In this document: piece after piece, positions 34,111 through 46,399 of the stretch
Numbering within the stretch: position 1 is the stretch's first letter
Layout of the letters: each line of letters starts with the position of its first letter
Assembly: GCA_002633005.1 (NCBI GenBank)
Contig: NMRA01000207.1
Span: forward strand, 173,500-237,499
Length of the DNA: 64,000 bases
Reading direction: 5' to 3'
From: Phoronis australis
Taxonomy: Eukaryota; Phoronida; Phoronidae
The notes under the pieces: generated by a model
Database searches by the model: none
What the model saw: the letters and a program-made list of their open reading frames with translations, nothing else
What the model was told of the DNA's origin: nothing
Translations under genes and position numbers: made by a program

Positions 34111-35737
34111 GTATATAAATACCCCAGTTGGAACTTAGAAGTTCCTTGGCCGTACAAAAAGTACTCACAGGTGCGCAACTGTGGACGCCAAAGCAGACTT
34201 TCCGACAAGACCTAGTTATTTATCTTCAATATTCATTTTGAAGCTCGAAACTGACACGGCTCTCCTTGGCGGACTTTCACCAATATCTTCTAACCGGTGG
34301 GCAAACTTGGGCTTGCCTTACGCCAACATCTTCGTAGGACAGCTTACTGCCGTGTCCAAGCTTTGTAATTCATAGCCGAAACACACATCCCCGAGTCGGC
34401 TGCCTGGAACACATTGGAAGGATGTAAAACTCGAGCCCCAACTTACTGCGGACAACTATAAGACGGCAAACGCATTGAGTGCTAGTGGCCTCTGCCTCGC
34501 CCCCATTCACTCCCTCTTGTCACTTTAGATGGAGCATTGGCCTCATGAGTGAGGACGCTTGCTCCCCCCCCCCCCCACCCCCCTCCCTCCTCTTCCAACG
34601 CCTTCTGGTTATGACTGGGTCTTTTCGTAACCCTGGATGCGGTGTTTGCTCATTTTATCTCGCGTAATGCGGCTGACTGATATAGATTTACAAGACTGGA
34701 ACATTTTCGGCATATACATTTGTGAAAGACGTAGTGGTTCTTGGGCTTTTGAAACGAAAGAGGAGGGGTTGTGGAATTCGTGTTATGATCTTACCTTTGA
34801 AAGGTAATAGCTTTAGGTTTAGATAGATTTAAGTATAAACTTTCTCAATAGCTAAGTATGAACACAGAATTAGGTCGCTATTTAGTCGTTATTTTAGTCG
34901 CTATGTACTCTCGAGCACTTCATAGTTTTAATCGCTACTTCACTTCGCAAGAGAACTGCAGTGCGCGACAGCTATCGGTGAACTACATAAACCGTTTCGG
35001 CAAAAAGTGTTCAACTGGTGGTCTATAATGTCACGCTATATTTGATAACTTGAAATCTAACGGCTATCGAAATGGCTACTGTATTACTTGCAAATCATTC
35101 ACTGCTTCTTGAATGTTTTAGCACATTTTATTGAGATAAATAAGCAGACGACAGTAAGTGCAACACCGTCAAACATAAAGACAATTTCCTATGACTATAT
35201 TAGTTACGAAGTCTTGCTGCTAGTGGAAAATAACAGGTGGCTTGCAGACATAAAGACTAATCAGACGATGTGATAGTGAGAATCTTTTGCATGAGCATGC
35301 GCGATATGGAGATAAAAGAATGCTGTTATCGAAGGATTCCGATATGGGTATGAAGAACGGCAGCATAATCGAGAGCGTTCAGATGAATGGATTCAAACAA
35401 GTCACATTGAGATCAACCTGAGAGCTATGGTGGACCACTGCCAGCTTACTCCATACACGATTTCAGGGTTTCGTTCAGCATCTTGAATATTTAGTTAGAT
35501 TGAATAAACGAACCAATTAACTACAGTATTACAAAGGCTTTAGCAATGGCAGATCCAACGCAGTCTCTCACTGGCTTGTTGCAACCACTATGGCGTAGCA
35601 GCAAACAAACGAACCAACGTCGTTTTTTGTCGTGGAAACGAAATAAAAGAAAGCGAGATGACGAACGGTGAAATATGCTGTTGAAAAGCGAGCTATAACG
35701 GCATGTTCAAAAGTGGAAGGTGGCATGTGTTGCACTT
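34111..35737. other. non-coding stretch with poly-C tract
   Basis: A run of cytosines broken by single A and T bases lies near 34565-34595. No gene or element ends were recognised. Confidence 0.4.
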
Positions 35738-35940
35738 CGTTTGAACGTGACTGACCTTGAAAAATGCCGGATTATTTCTAATTTCGCCATTTTTAAAAAG
35801 CGTTTCAAAATTGAGCGTACGACGGTCGTTCTCGAAACAAAAAAACAAGTATGTGACAACCCGGAACACTTTGGGAATGACGTTACTGCAACCTTTTCAC
35901 AACATAATGCATCTTTAGAAAAATATTGATGTTTAAACTC
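35738..35940 (+). repeat. dispersed repeat, copy 1 (partner at 58749)
   Basis: Shared with 58749-58920 in the same orientation: TTGAAAA.TGCCGGATTATT, then GAGCG, and TTTGGGAATGAC...CAACC.TTT. The sequence is moderately diverged and non-coding. Confidence 0.55.
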
Positions 35941-36491
35941 GTTAGAACAGCTCAAGTCCGCTTCTTAAATGGGAAAGGTGCGTGCAATAGCGGAGTTGCA
36001 ACCGAATCGATTTAACGATAGCGCATGTCCGGAAATTAGGGTGCGCAAAGGCTACTGGGATTGTTGATGGTAAACTGGATGACCGACTGGTTTGCACGAC
36101 GTGTAATTTGTGTGCATTAAACTACGCTGCTGTATGTAATTCTGCCGCTATTCGCCCTAGTTAGCGCCCATGGCTCAACAAGTGCCCCAACGCGTTTTCA
36201 GACTTTGCTNAGTCGAATACCGTCTCAGTGTGCAATGCACGTGAATTTATATAACAGTAAACTAACTCTAAATTTTTAGTAAAAACTTAGAGTTGTTACG
36301 AATGAATGGAATGTGTGTCCCACCAAGCTGTTTCAAAACGACTTGCTGTGGATTTTTAGGACTCACTATTGAATGGAAATTTCTGCATCTTTACACTCCC
36401 TCATTTACGGACATAAAATATGAACATTTGTACTCTTCAGTTGGAATATAGAATTGACACGCGTTTTTTTTTGTTATCTTTCAGTCCAAAC

Positions 36492-37766
36492 ATGATACAG
36501 ACGCTGGTATTTGTTATCATACATGCATTGTTCACACAAGTACAATGCCTACTGTGGCGTGTTACCGGCATCTTTTCAAAACTCCAAGAACTCAAGAGCG
36601 ACCATTACGAAAATTGCGCTCAGGTATTGCACGTTTTACCTTATAAGCGGACGATGCTTTTCCCATGGTTTCAGAGTACAAAGGAAAACTTTTTGACGTT
36701 TCATCACAGTTTTGCCCATCCTCGAGTGGTGCTTGCGTCAAACGTGACCCTCTATAATGTGACTGGAGAAGAGGCTGTTTTTGTAAGAACAGACGATGGA
36801 ATTGACGTCTATAGCTCGGACGTGAATCCCTTCACTTACATGGCGCAGAAAGCGCACGCGCGCCAGTTAATCGTGTTGCCCATTCATCACTTCATGCGAT
36901 TGGCTAAAGAACTTGGACCCACGTCAGCACCGCTGTTGTTTTTGTTCAGCACTGGTCGTTGCGGTTCCACTCTAATTACACAATTGTTTGAAGCCACGCC
37001 AGGAGGATTATGCTTGTCCGAGCCACCGTGGTTCGTGGGTCTTGGAGAGATGAAGAAAAGTGGCCGTGATGTTAGCGCTTTGTTGAAAGCGTGCACAGAT
37101 ATTGCTTGTCGCGCGGACGAACAGGACTCAAAACGATTTTACTGTGTGAAATTGATGAGCTATTCGTTTGATTTGATGGAAAAGGTGTCGATGGCGCTAC
37201 CTCATGCAAAGCTTTTGTTCCTGTATCGTAAATTTCCGATGAAGACGTTTGCATCCTTCGCTCGTTTGATTACACAGACACGTAAGAACGCCATACTGCA
37301 GCTAATGCCTCTCTTGCGCGATAACTTCCTGTACAATGTGAAGAGGCGCTACTTGTGGACAGACATAAATCCATGGGCTGTTTCTGAGCAGCTTAACTTC
37401 CTGGAGATCATTAGTGTCTTTTTGGCGTTGTGTAAAGACACATATCGAAGAAACAGCGAGAAATTCGAGGTAAGGGCATTACGCTACGAGGATTTCTTAG
37501 AAAATCCAGAGAAGATGGCGGTACTACTGTGCGATTACTGTGGTGTAAGAACTGACAAAATCGGCGAATATGCCCGAACGGTTGTTGGGCGAGACTCACA
37601 ACGCGGAACACGTTTTGGTAAATCTCACCTCGGTAAGATTTCGTGGAGCTTAAATGATAGTTACGTGGAACAGATCCATCTCTTGGCAACCAAGTATCGC
37701 GTGCGAGGACTGGAGGTTCCAGTCCCCAACGATGTCTGGTGTTTACCAAAAACGATTATGCCTTAG
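36492..37766 (+). CDS. sulfotransferase-like protein, single coding exon
   Basis: A 424-residue protein expected to transfer sulfate from PAPS to an unknown acceptor, probably in the secretory pathway. The first 19 residues (MIQTLVFVIIHALFTQVQC) look like a signal peptide or membrane anchor. The 5'-phosphosulfate loop is at residues 149-161 (LFLFSTGRCGSTL). The 3'-phosphate region is at 241-256 (LLFLYRKFPMKTFASF, with R246 and S255). The C-terminal family motif RYEDFLENPE is at 331-340. NVT sites at 84 and 89 could be glycosylated. The open frame extends 24 codons upstream to 36420. However, a strong acceptor-like tract (T-rich, ending CTTTCAG at 36484) lies between the two ATGs, so I chose the ATG at 36492, which gives the signal sequence. 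That implies a 5'-UTR intron. The coding part has no intron, so retroposition is possible. The substrate is unknown. Confidence 0.85.
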   Translation: MIQTLVFVIIHALFTQVQCLLWRVTGIFSKLQELKSDHYENCAQVLHVLPYKRTMLFPWFQSTKENFLTFHHSFAHPRVVLASNVTLYNVTGEEAVFVRTDDGIDVYSSDVNPFTYMAQKAHARQLIVLPIHHFMRLAKELGPTSAPLLFLFSTGRCGSTLITQLFEATPGGLCLSEPPWFVGLGEMKKSGRDVSALLKACTDIACRADEQDSKRFYCVKLMSYSFDLMEKVSMALPHAKLLFLYRKFPMKTFASFARLITQTRKNAILQLMPLLRDNFLYNVKRRYLWTDINPWAVSEQLNFLEIISVFLALCKDTYRRNSEKFEVRALRYEDFLENPEKMAVLLCDYCGVRTDKIGEYARTVVGRDSQRGTRFGKSHLGKISWSLNDSYVEQIHLLATKYRVRGLEVPVPNDVWCLPKTIMP

Positions 37767-39079
37767 ATATTTAAAGAAGACACGTTTAACGTGAACGTGT
37801 TTCTTTTTCAAGCAGTCCATTCTGTCAATCCTTGGTATTAGTAGGTTGTGATGAATATGTGGGCATATAGGCCTACGGGGTGTCCTTTAAAGGCTAGCAA
37901 AAATATTCTGAAATATAAATATCAGAAAACGTTTTTACTGGGAACTAATGCAACTTTTTGTATTCAATGTTTCAAAGTTTCTAATCTCAGTTAAAAGACA
38001 AACGGATATTTTAAGCGTCGTTTGTCAGCCGAAATGGATTTTGATTAAAAAAATGACGTCTGAAAACTTTCATTCCTCGTTCCTATGCAATCAGAAACTT
38101 TTAAGATATCGTTTCCCTAAATACTGAGAAACAAAGTCTGCGCAACTGACTGTCTTACTACTCTTGTGTACTCTGCAAAACTATCACCTGACATTCAGTT
38201 ATAACATCCCATGTTTAAATAGAACAGTCTCTGCTGCAGAATACAAGGAATTTTAATTTAAACTACGGCGCATGCATTTTATCAAATGAATAACAAATCA
38301 AAGCAAAGAAATCAAAAAGATGTTAAATGTTGTGACAGTTGGACGGTTATTCTTCCAATGAGCGGTCCTTTCGCTAATCCAGAGATCTTGGTTTATTTCT
38401 CACACACTGTCCAGTTTGGTGTAATAGGTGTCACAATCTCTGAAATTTGGAAAAATTTAGCTTTCGGTGAGTGCCAGACCAAGTCTGCTACTTTTATTTT
38501 GCGCTCACAAGAAATTAAAAACTAACTGTGGGTGGGATCAATGGGTGAATTCATAGCAGCAGAACGTGAAGAATCTTAACAATTCTGCCTGAGAATAGTG
38601 TTCAATCAAGGTTGTTGCATCTCGACTTACAGTTCTGTGCATATGGCGGATTACACAGCCCGGAAATAATCCGGAACACCTCGAATAAGTATTACTTCGT
38701 AACCCTGTTTCCTATCTGCGCTTGTGACCTTGCGTATGATTGAAGTTCGCTCACGCGCAGATATGAAGCATCTCTCAGAGAATTGGCGAGGCTACGAAAA
38801 TACCCAACATGCTCCGGATACCATGTGGACATTCGAGGCTTTTGGAAAGTCTCGCATATTATCGAAGCCTCAAATTTACCCTCTCAGGTGCTTCATATGT
38901 GCGCATGTGCGAACTTGAGCCACAAGAAAAAGTCACGTCGCTATGAAATCTGAGAAAACCGTCTAATGTAAAACCAATCAAATGTTATTGAAATGTTCCT
39001 GTTATGTTAGCCATACTGCTGCTTCTGTTTAAAAGACACTAAAAGTAAAAAGAGTGACCGAAGAAGAAACTAGGGTAGA
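37767..39079. other. non-coding stretch downstream of the sulfotransferase-like gene
   Basis: A small stem-loop (ACACGTT / AACGTGT) lies about 10 bases after the stop. No clear AATAAA was seen nearby. Nothing else was recognised. Confidence 0.4.
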
Positions 39080-39216
39080 GTTCAGTAACGCAAGGACCTC
39101 ACTAAAAAGCAAGACTTTGCGAGATTATGTGAGTTATTGCCGCGAATTTTAAATGAGAACACATGATTTTGGCTAGATGTTAGTGAGGTTCTGACGTAGT
39201 TCCTAGCCTTACTGAC
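39080..39216 (-). mobile_element. MITE, GTTCAGTAACG family, copy 2 of 5 (inverted)
   Basis: The left end GTTCAGTAACGCAAGGACCT is followed by CACTAAAAAGCAAGACTTTG, the reverse complement of the right-hand block of the other copies. The right end is GTTCCTAGCCTTACTGAC. It lies in intergenic sequence after the sulfotransferase-like gene. Confidence 0.7.
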
Positions 39217-41319
39217 ATCTCAACAGGGTCACAGTTTGCACAGTAATCGTATTTTATTTTCAATTCCACATTCCATTTCAGTTCCACATTCATAATCTCA
39301 CATATATATAGCGAGTTAAATTTTATACTCTTGTTGACAAAATATCAAATAAGGCAACTGAACAGTACATCTTCGAAGGAGAGGCTCCTCTTGGCACCTT
39401 ATGAAACCGGCAATGTCCACTATTTACGGGGAAGAAGACAACGTTACACACTAAGAAACTCACAAAACGTGTTCATCAACACATGCGACTCAAACAACCA
39501 AAAATAAAGTACAGAAAAATAGCGTATTAACAGGGTAAACGACCGTCCTTCCCTATGGTCATGATGGACAGCGTTTCTTCTCGTTAACACAATTCTTGTC
39601 TTATAATCTTTAGGTCTTTTCTCATCAACCGTAATTCAGGTCTTACGAACTCGGTTCTTTTCCAATGATGAACAGCATTTCTTTTCCCTAGTGACAGAAG
39701 TTACTTGGCGCGTGCTTTACATCTGACGATTACGACGTCGAATGTGTTTGTATACTACAATTGGGAACACTTGCGGTTACTGAGAAAATATGTATTTGTA
39801 AGAATTGAATTGGGATGAGAAAGGGTCTGTTGTTCGTGGGATGAGAAAGAGTCTGTTGCTCGTGAAATAAGAACTTGATGGAAATAACATTGTATCTTTA
39901 TGTTCCGGTTTTAGATATAAATAACTATGATTTTTGTTAAACAGCAGTATAAATCTAGAAAATTTACGTACTTAGCGTGATCGAAATGTCCGGTAAACGC
40001 AAATAAAGACATTCGTGATTTTGGAGTAAAAGTTCACAGTGTTACTCTGGCCGTACCGTCAGCTGTGGCAAATCTGCGCGCTCGCCAGGTAAGAGATGAG
40101 TGAATATCTGTTTAATATCATCCCAATAACTAAAATTAGATTGCCATTTTTGACATAGTTTGGTACTGAAGACAAAAATACACTAAATTCGCTTTTCTGA
40201 ATTTACGTCAGAATTTGAACGAAACATGTATTCGGTAAGGATTACAAGTTTCTCGTTTTACCGTAAAATTATGTAGTTTCCTCCACATAACATAGCCAAG
40301 AGAAAACTCGGTGTTCATGTTCTGACGAAACTTGGAGAAGAAATCTCGTAACTTGTAGGTTTCATAGGTGTCAAAATCTCAAGCCGCGCCAATAGTGACG
40401 CTGACTCAAGTACATGTAGTTGTGTCACAGCGACCTCTGGCAACACACCCGCTAGGAAGCCAATGATAAAATTAAAATTTAAACCTTCAACAAACTAAAT
40501 TAATTTGACCCTCAAATGTTGCCTTTGATATAATCTGATCCGAGATTATTCTGCAACAGCTTATTGGCTTTACATACAGTACAGGTAAAAATGTGCTCGT
40601 CTAGAGGAGCATAGCACCAAGATACGATGAATTTTGAATTCGATACAACAGTATGTTCAATTCTTTTACCTGACGCTAGACGGCAGGCGCAGGTACTAAA
40701 ATTAACCTGTGTCAGCGTATCGCTCCTGGCACAAAGCAAGAATATTTATCGCCTGTCGTTATCGTTTTGTACCAATAAAACGTCAAAAACTATGTATGGA
40801 TGCATTCAATTGACGAATTAAAGAGTAGTTTTATTACATGAATTAAAGTTCAGATGCTGGCAAATTTATCAGCCTGCTGCAGAAGTGTGCTTGTGTGATC
40901 AGTTGCAGGCCACAGTTTAAACGTTCTGGTGTAATAAAAAAGATGAACGCAGTGTATTTCTATACAGACGTGTTCACTAAGCAAGCTTACAGACGATACT
41001 TTTGTTAACACCGAGCGTAAAAAGCAGGTTGCACTCAAGACACCTTTGCAGTAGGCTCAACAGCACAGCCATAAATGTTCACTTCACCGACAAATGTGAC
41101 GATGGTCCAAAAAACAATTCTATCTGGGAAACTGTAAAATCATTCATCGTCTAAGTTTAAATCTATAAGTGTAATTGTTTGTGAAGGAAACACTCTTGGC
41201 CTCACTTCAGTTAGACTTATACTGTCAAATTATGAATTCCAAGAAGTTTGGATAAATCAAGGCATTTTGTGTGAAAACACTTTACTGATAATTTTTAGAT
41301 AGCTAATAAAGGATAGTTA
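39217..41319. other. non-coding stretch
   Basis: No gene or element with clear ends was seen. AATGTAAA-type AT-rich sequence dominates the last part. Confidence 0.4.
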
Positions 41320-41860
41320 TTTGCAAGGATGGAGACAGAGAGTTGACAATAATGCTAAACTGTGTTTGTATAATCAATTAAAAAAGGAATTCAAATTTGG
41401 GAAAAAGTTCAAGTTTGAATATACCCCATGCAAACTGACCTAAAAAAAACTCTATGACTGGTCTTACAAATGTAAAATGAAATTTAAACCTGAAAAAAGT
41501 GTCCATGGCACGTTTTTCTTATTCTAGCCACAGTCGCATGAAGTAGGCAGGCACTTGAATTTGGATAGGGCAAACAGAGTGTGTCCCTTCTGCCCCAATG
41601 TTGTTGAAGACGAGTACCATTTCCTTCTAAGTTGTGATAAATATTCTGAATTGAGAGAAAATTCTATTGAAGTGTATTACTGCGGGAATTTTCTGTCGGT
41701 TATCAAGTTCCATACTGAGGCTTGTCAACACGTGATGATGCTAAGCTATGCATTTTTGCTTTTCGATTCCGTGATAGCTTGCTGCACTCTTAGTACGTTA
41801 CATGTTATTCTTTTGTACAGTGGGCCAATGGCCTTTTTTACAGAAATAAATTGATTGATA
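41320..41860 (+). pseudogene. LINE 3' fragment: C-terminal zinc-knuckle part of ORF2
   Basis: Broken frames read QGWRQRVDNNAKLCLYNQLK, then, after a shift, NRVCPFCPNVVEDEYHFLLS followed by CDKYSELREN. The CPFC...EDEYHFLLSC pattern is typical of the extreme C-terminus of many non-LTR retrotransposon ORF2 proteins. No reverse transcriptase belonging to this copy lies upstream, so it is 5'-truncated. Confidence 0.65.
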
Positions 41861-42149
41861 ATCAGAAAACCATGAGTTATACTTAGGCCATAGGTGTCTG
41901 ATAATAGCGTAAATCCAACTTTTGTAGCGATTACAGGGGAACAACAGAGCAGAGAATACAAAATCTCTCTTTTCCAAACCAATGAAAAAATGGGGTTGTT
42001 TGACTCTTTTTAAAGAACTTGTTTCCATGATGATTAGTGTAATAAATATGGTATTCGCATGTCACGGTTTCCAATCGTCATGAATCTTTCATAATATAAC
42101 CCACCCCTGTGTATAAGGAAAAGGAATTTAGTTTTGTGTAAAGAAAATT

Positions 42150-43960
42150 AAAGGCCGTATTTGTCCATGGTCCTTGGAAGTACTATAGCAGATCAATTTA
42201 TTACTATTTTGAAACAGTACTCTCTCCTAGATTGTGTGCCTTTTGTAAAGGCTTCAACTGTCAGCCTATACTGCATCGGATGTGAGGACTGGAGGTCCGC
42301 TCAAGACAGCGGGAAAACGGTTAGTGTCATCATGATGGATCTGTCGAAGGTATTTGATTGCGTGCCCTATGACTTTCTGTTGCTCAGGTCTACAAGATTT
42401 TGGAGTACGGACTGCCTGAATCCGCCCTGCTCTACCTACTTGTATCAGGGATTACCTTGGTGACAGATATCAGAGAGTTAGAGTTGGCATTGCCTGCAAT
42501 CGGTGGGAATGACTTACTGAGGGATTTCCCCCAGGGTTAAATTCTAGGTCCGCTAGTTTTTAAATTTTATTAAAGCCTATCTTGAACGATAACACGTAAA
42601 TTTGGTACCAACTGTAAGACCATCGCTCTGAGTCCACCAGTGCCATAATTTGCCAAATGTAATGAACTTTTGGGCTTCTTGGCTCGCTTTTGTCTACGTA
42701 ACTGCAAGGATCAATTAGAGGCACTGCAAATACATCTTAAGGCGTTTCCAGAGTGCATTGTAAGTGTGGTCTACCCCGCTCCTAACAGCTGCGAATAACA
42801 CCCGCAGGCAATAGTGTTCTGATTAGACCCCTATTCAGTACAACTGCAATCGGCCTTCTGTAGTTCGTGCTGGGATTTCGTGGTTACGCAATATGTCACA
42901 AAGAGGCAACTTCACCTATCATTTTACTGATCATCTGAGCGATTAAGCTCGCGAGGACTACCTGATTAGCCCCGTACATCTAAATTAACAAAATTCCATT
43001 GAAGTTATGCTTTACGGACATTTCCATGTCTGTTCACACATATGAGTTTTTGTAATTATGCGGATGATAACACACGCTCCACAGGTGGAGGTAATTTGGA
43101 CACTGGGAATGTCTATCGTTGGCCAAGTGCGACATTACTATTTATTACTGTAATAATTCGCGATTTATCCAGTAATAATTCTGTAGCCAATCAGAAGCCA
43201 AGAATAACTACAGTAATAAATATTTGTTACATTAATCATTCCTGGATTCTGATTGCCTAAAGAATTATTGCTGCGATAAATATGACTTATGTTGACTTGG
43301 CCTGCGATAAACGTGTTGCGTCCGGGCCACTGAGTGTTGTGACCACAAGGTAACACAAAGAAGTTTAACCCCATCGTCATTAACCCTTCCAGGAAGCTTG
43401 CTGGGAATATTTCTCATACATTCAAAGTGAACGGAGTCACTGTCATATTTGGACCCAGTGCTAAATTATTGGGTATTACTATTAAAAACAGGTTAGATTT
43501 AAGCCAACACACCAAAAGACATACATGGGTGTGGCAGGCGCTCGATAAGTCAATGTCCTGGACAACTTTTCTGATCTACTCTGACATCAGAAGTCGCATA
43601 CCTGTTTTAACTCGTTTATTTGTAGTTTCGATTACAGACCTATTGCGGCTTCTGCTCAGAAAGGCACTCAGAAACTACAATGAAGGGCATTGTGATTTGT
43701 AATGAGGACTTCACTAGTTACTTCTAGGAGCAAGTGAACAGACTAAAAAAATGGCTTTCAAGACTTACAACAGCGCAGTCTGAGATAACACTCGTAATTC
43801 AAGGGCAAGGATGCCCTACCCAGACATCACTAAGTTTTACATGCTTCGTCAATCACAGCTGTCGTTTGGAATAGTCCTATCAAGAAAATACGGTCTTGCA
43901 CACACATGGCAGAGTTTGAACGTGTCCTCTCAACTTGGGACGGTCCGGCTCAAAGATGTG
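42150..43960 (+). pseudogene. degenerate LINE reverse transcriptase
   Basis: Successive broken frames match a jockey/CR1-like RT in order: VSVIMMDLSKVFDCVPYDFL (42330-42380), GFPQG*ILGPLVF (about 42520-42560), NYADDNTRST (about 43050-43080, catalytic YADD), VNGVTVIFGPSAKLLGITI (43425-43480) and the C-terminal YPDITKFYMLRQ region. Several stops and frameshifts make it non-functional. A foldback element is inserted at 43112-43310, directly after the YADD box. Confidence 0.7.
43112..43310. mobile_element. foldback MITE nested in LINE reverse transcriptase
   Basis: The left half (TATCGTTGGCCAAGT, CAGTAATAATTCTGTAGCCA, ATCAGAAGCCAAGAAT) pairs with the right half (ATTCCTGGATTCTGATTGCC, AAGAATTATTGCTGCGATAA, ACTTGGCCTGCGATA). 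This gives an almost full-length imperfect palindrome of about 199 bases. It lies between the YADD motif and the next RT block. Confidence 0.8.
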
Positions 43961-44069
43961 CCGCTTGAAGAATGTAGGACTGGTTTCATACTTACACAGG
44001 CTCAGACCGTTATTTCAAGTTATTTCCTATGATAATAGTGGACGGATGCTGTTGTTGCCAAAAACAACA

Positions 44070-44114
44070 CAAAGTAACTTTTAACCAAAACGGTTTTGGT
44101 TAACAGTTACTTTG
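44070..44114. repeat. near-perfect hairpin, 45 bases
   Basis: CAAAGTAACTTTTAACCAAAAC is followed by GGTTTTGGTTAACAGTTACTTTG, which folds back with arms of about 21 bases and one small internal mismatch. It lies just downstream of the LINE fragment. It may be the head of a tiny foldback element. Confidence 0.75.
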
Positions 44115-44559
44115 TCACGAATGATTTTCATTATAATCCTTTTATCCTGCACATAAATATCGTTCATTTGGTTTCCTCAGCAATATACATGTAGCATCCG
44201 GACTGAGATTCTAACTTAAATATGAACTTATGGATTTGTTTGACAAAACCATTTGAATAACCATTATTGACCAGCAATTGTTCAATGCAAAATAGTTTAA
44301 TGTTGGACAATATTCCCTGTAGCTGGACACAGAATATGCTCTCATAAAGAAAATTATTGATGACTTCTAATTTGTATCGTTCGGGACAGTCATTTAAACA
44401 AGAACAAGTGTGACAACAGTCGACTTACCATAGACAGATGTAAGAGTGAAGGTCTTGCTGTTCCACTAACACACCCAAAATAGAATTCTAGCAGCTAATT
44501 CATTTGATGTAAGACTCAGAACGGAATTATCATAGCAGGGATTTTTTAAAGTACACCAT

Positions 44560-45330
44560 GTTATGAGAAGTGGATACAATAAAAACATCGTCTGCATACC
44601 TACAATATACAGGGATGTTATAAACATTGGGCAAAATTCTAATGTTCATGATCAGGCATGTAACGGTATTCAGCGAGTGTGGGCCCTAAGGGTAACCCCA
44701 TACTGACTAATTTTTATACTTTGCAGATAAAAAAATGTTCACATACTTAATGAATGGTGAATTTACCAGGGCATATTCTAAGTAATTCACGCAAAGCATC
44801 TCGTTTGATATCAAGTGGTTTCATAAACGCGTGATGGTAGACATTTCTTCGCATAAGATGTGAATAGTATTCTTCACAGGTAAACCAACGGTGACTAATA
44901 TGAAAATGTATAACAACATGACAATTATTTACAGATCGCCAGGTAATCACCACGAGATGTCTACTGGGAAGATGTGGTTTTATCTTAGAGTTATCGTTTA
45001 GTAAAAACATACGACGCAGTGATACACCGTCTTTGTGTAATTTAGGGATTCCATATAGGTGTAAAGTTGTAATAGTACAGTCCTTATGAATGTCTAGCTC
45101 GCTGCAACTGTGCTACTGGTGACCTCGTGATAAAAGCAAGTATGAAATTAACCTAGTTTATTTACGTATTCGTTTTGTCCATGGCACATATGGAAAAAAT
45201 TATCTCGACCATTGAACTGAGAGCCGCTCTACAACGATTTTATCCTCACTTAAAATGGTAACTGCATCTTTCAGACGTTTGGAAAGGGTGGCACTAGATA
45301 TTGAACGGCATTTCGTGCTCTCGCCCCGAG
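44560..45330 (-). pseudogene. Penelope-like element reverse transcriptase fragment
   Basis: On the minus strand the order is typical of a PLE RT: LYGIPKLHKDGVSLRRM (about 45060-45010), then ALRELLRICPGKFTIH (ending 44747), VSMGLPLGPTLAEY (about 44710-44668) and PVYCRYADDVFIVSTSHN (about 44615-44562, containing the catalytic YADD). The IPK.HK.G..LR motif separates PLEs from LINEs. Stops interrupt the frame between FTIH and VSMG, so this copy is inactive. Its own GIY-YIG domain was not found downstream. Confidence 0.7.
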
Positions 45331-45392
45331 TTGATAACATGCATTGGGGTTTTCAGTAATAAAGTGTACACTAATTTTTATGTCCTTGTTGC

Positions 45393-45511
45393 GGTGGCCC
45401 AAAGATGACATTGCGCGTTTCATTTTTAATTGTATCGAGATCTCGAGATGTCAACTTAATCCAGGCTGAGATAATTAAAAAAGAAACGCAAGATGTCATT
45501 TTCGGGCCACC
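45393..45511. mobile_element. foldback element, 119 bp
   Basis: The left arm begins GGTGGCCCAAAGATGACATT and contains GCGTTTCATTTTTAATT. The right arm is its inverted copy (AATTAAAAAAGAAACGCAAG, ATGTCATTTTCGGGCCACC). Arms of about 45 bases surround a short loop with CTCGAG. It lies just beyond the N-terminal side of the PLE fragment. Confidence 0.75.
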
Positions 45512-46286
45512 AGTGAACTAGCATCGCAAGCGCTTACGAACAAGGATTACTGTGAAAGAACAAGGTTGGACTGTACCCGAAGTAAGAAATATATTATGTC
45601 GGACGGACATCAATAGTGGTCCTGGAGGGAAATATGTGTCCGTGAGAGGGGAATAACGTGCGCGAGAGAATTTTGTGCGAAGGCAGACCCTAGCCACACG
45701 CGAGTCGGAAAGTGTGGGTGCCTTCGAGAGCTAAAAATCAATCAATGCTCTAAGCCTATTGGCACGACACTGCTGCTGTCCAAAGAAATGCCCTTCTTCT
45801 TGATAGACAAAGAACTCGTGTTCCTAAGCTCAAATTAATTCGATTTACTGAAGCCGAGAAAAAGCCAATTAAGTTGTGAGACATGGAAATCTCTTTTCAT
45901 AACTTACTGTGTTCTTAAACACAAAGTCACAAAGGCGTGCGGCGATTCGAAGCGTTCGTTCTCAATGGTCGTATCTGCATGCAGACCACAACTCCCTCAG
46001 GATCAAAACTACGTTTTGTGTTCATTTTCGCCGGCATCTTTCTATCATGTGTGTACACCTCCTTGACAAAATATTCGGTGAGTGAAAGGACTGAGGGTAC
46101 ATAAGGAACTGTTCTATGCCAGGCGAGAGATTCGATTTGCGTGACAGTCCTGTAAACTGCGGTTCCAAGGTGGTTTTGATAAATCTATTTTCCCGCTACA
46201 CGGTATACATTTCGTATTTGAAGTTCCCCGAGAATGAAGATACGGTATTCTGCTAGACATATGTGAAATATTGTAAAACGGCCATT

Positions 46287-46350
46287 TTTTAGAATAAATG
46301 TGTGTGTATATGTATATGTATATGTGCATATGTATATGTATATATTTATC
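46287..46350 (+). repeat. TATATG microsatellite
   Basis: Alternating TGTATA/TATATG hexamer repeats with one TGTGCATATG interruption. Confidence 0.8.
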
Positions 46351-46399
46351 TTTATACAGAATTTGTTAAACGCACGACACTTCATTATTCACAGTCTTT

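Noticed and set aside
34565-34595. Poly-C tract as G-quadruplex promoter element
   Set aside because: It is a simple C-run with no nearby gene start.
36420-36491. Upstream start for the sulfotransferase-like protein
   Set aside because: The extra 24 codons contain a pyrimidine tract and CTTTCAG, i.e. a splice acceptor, and would bury the signal sequence.
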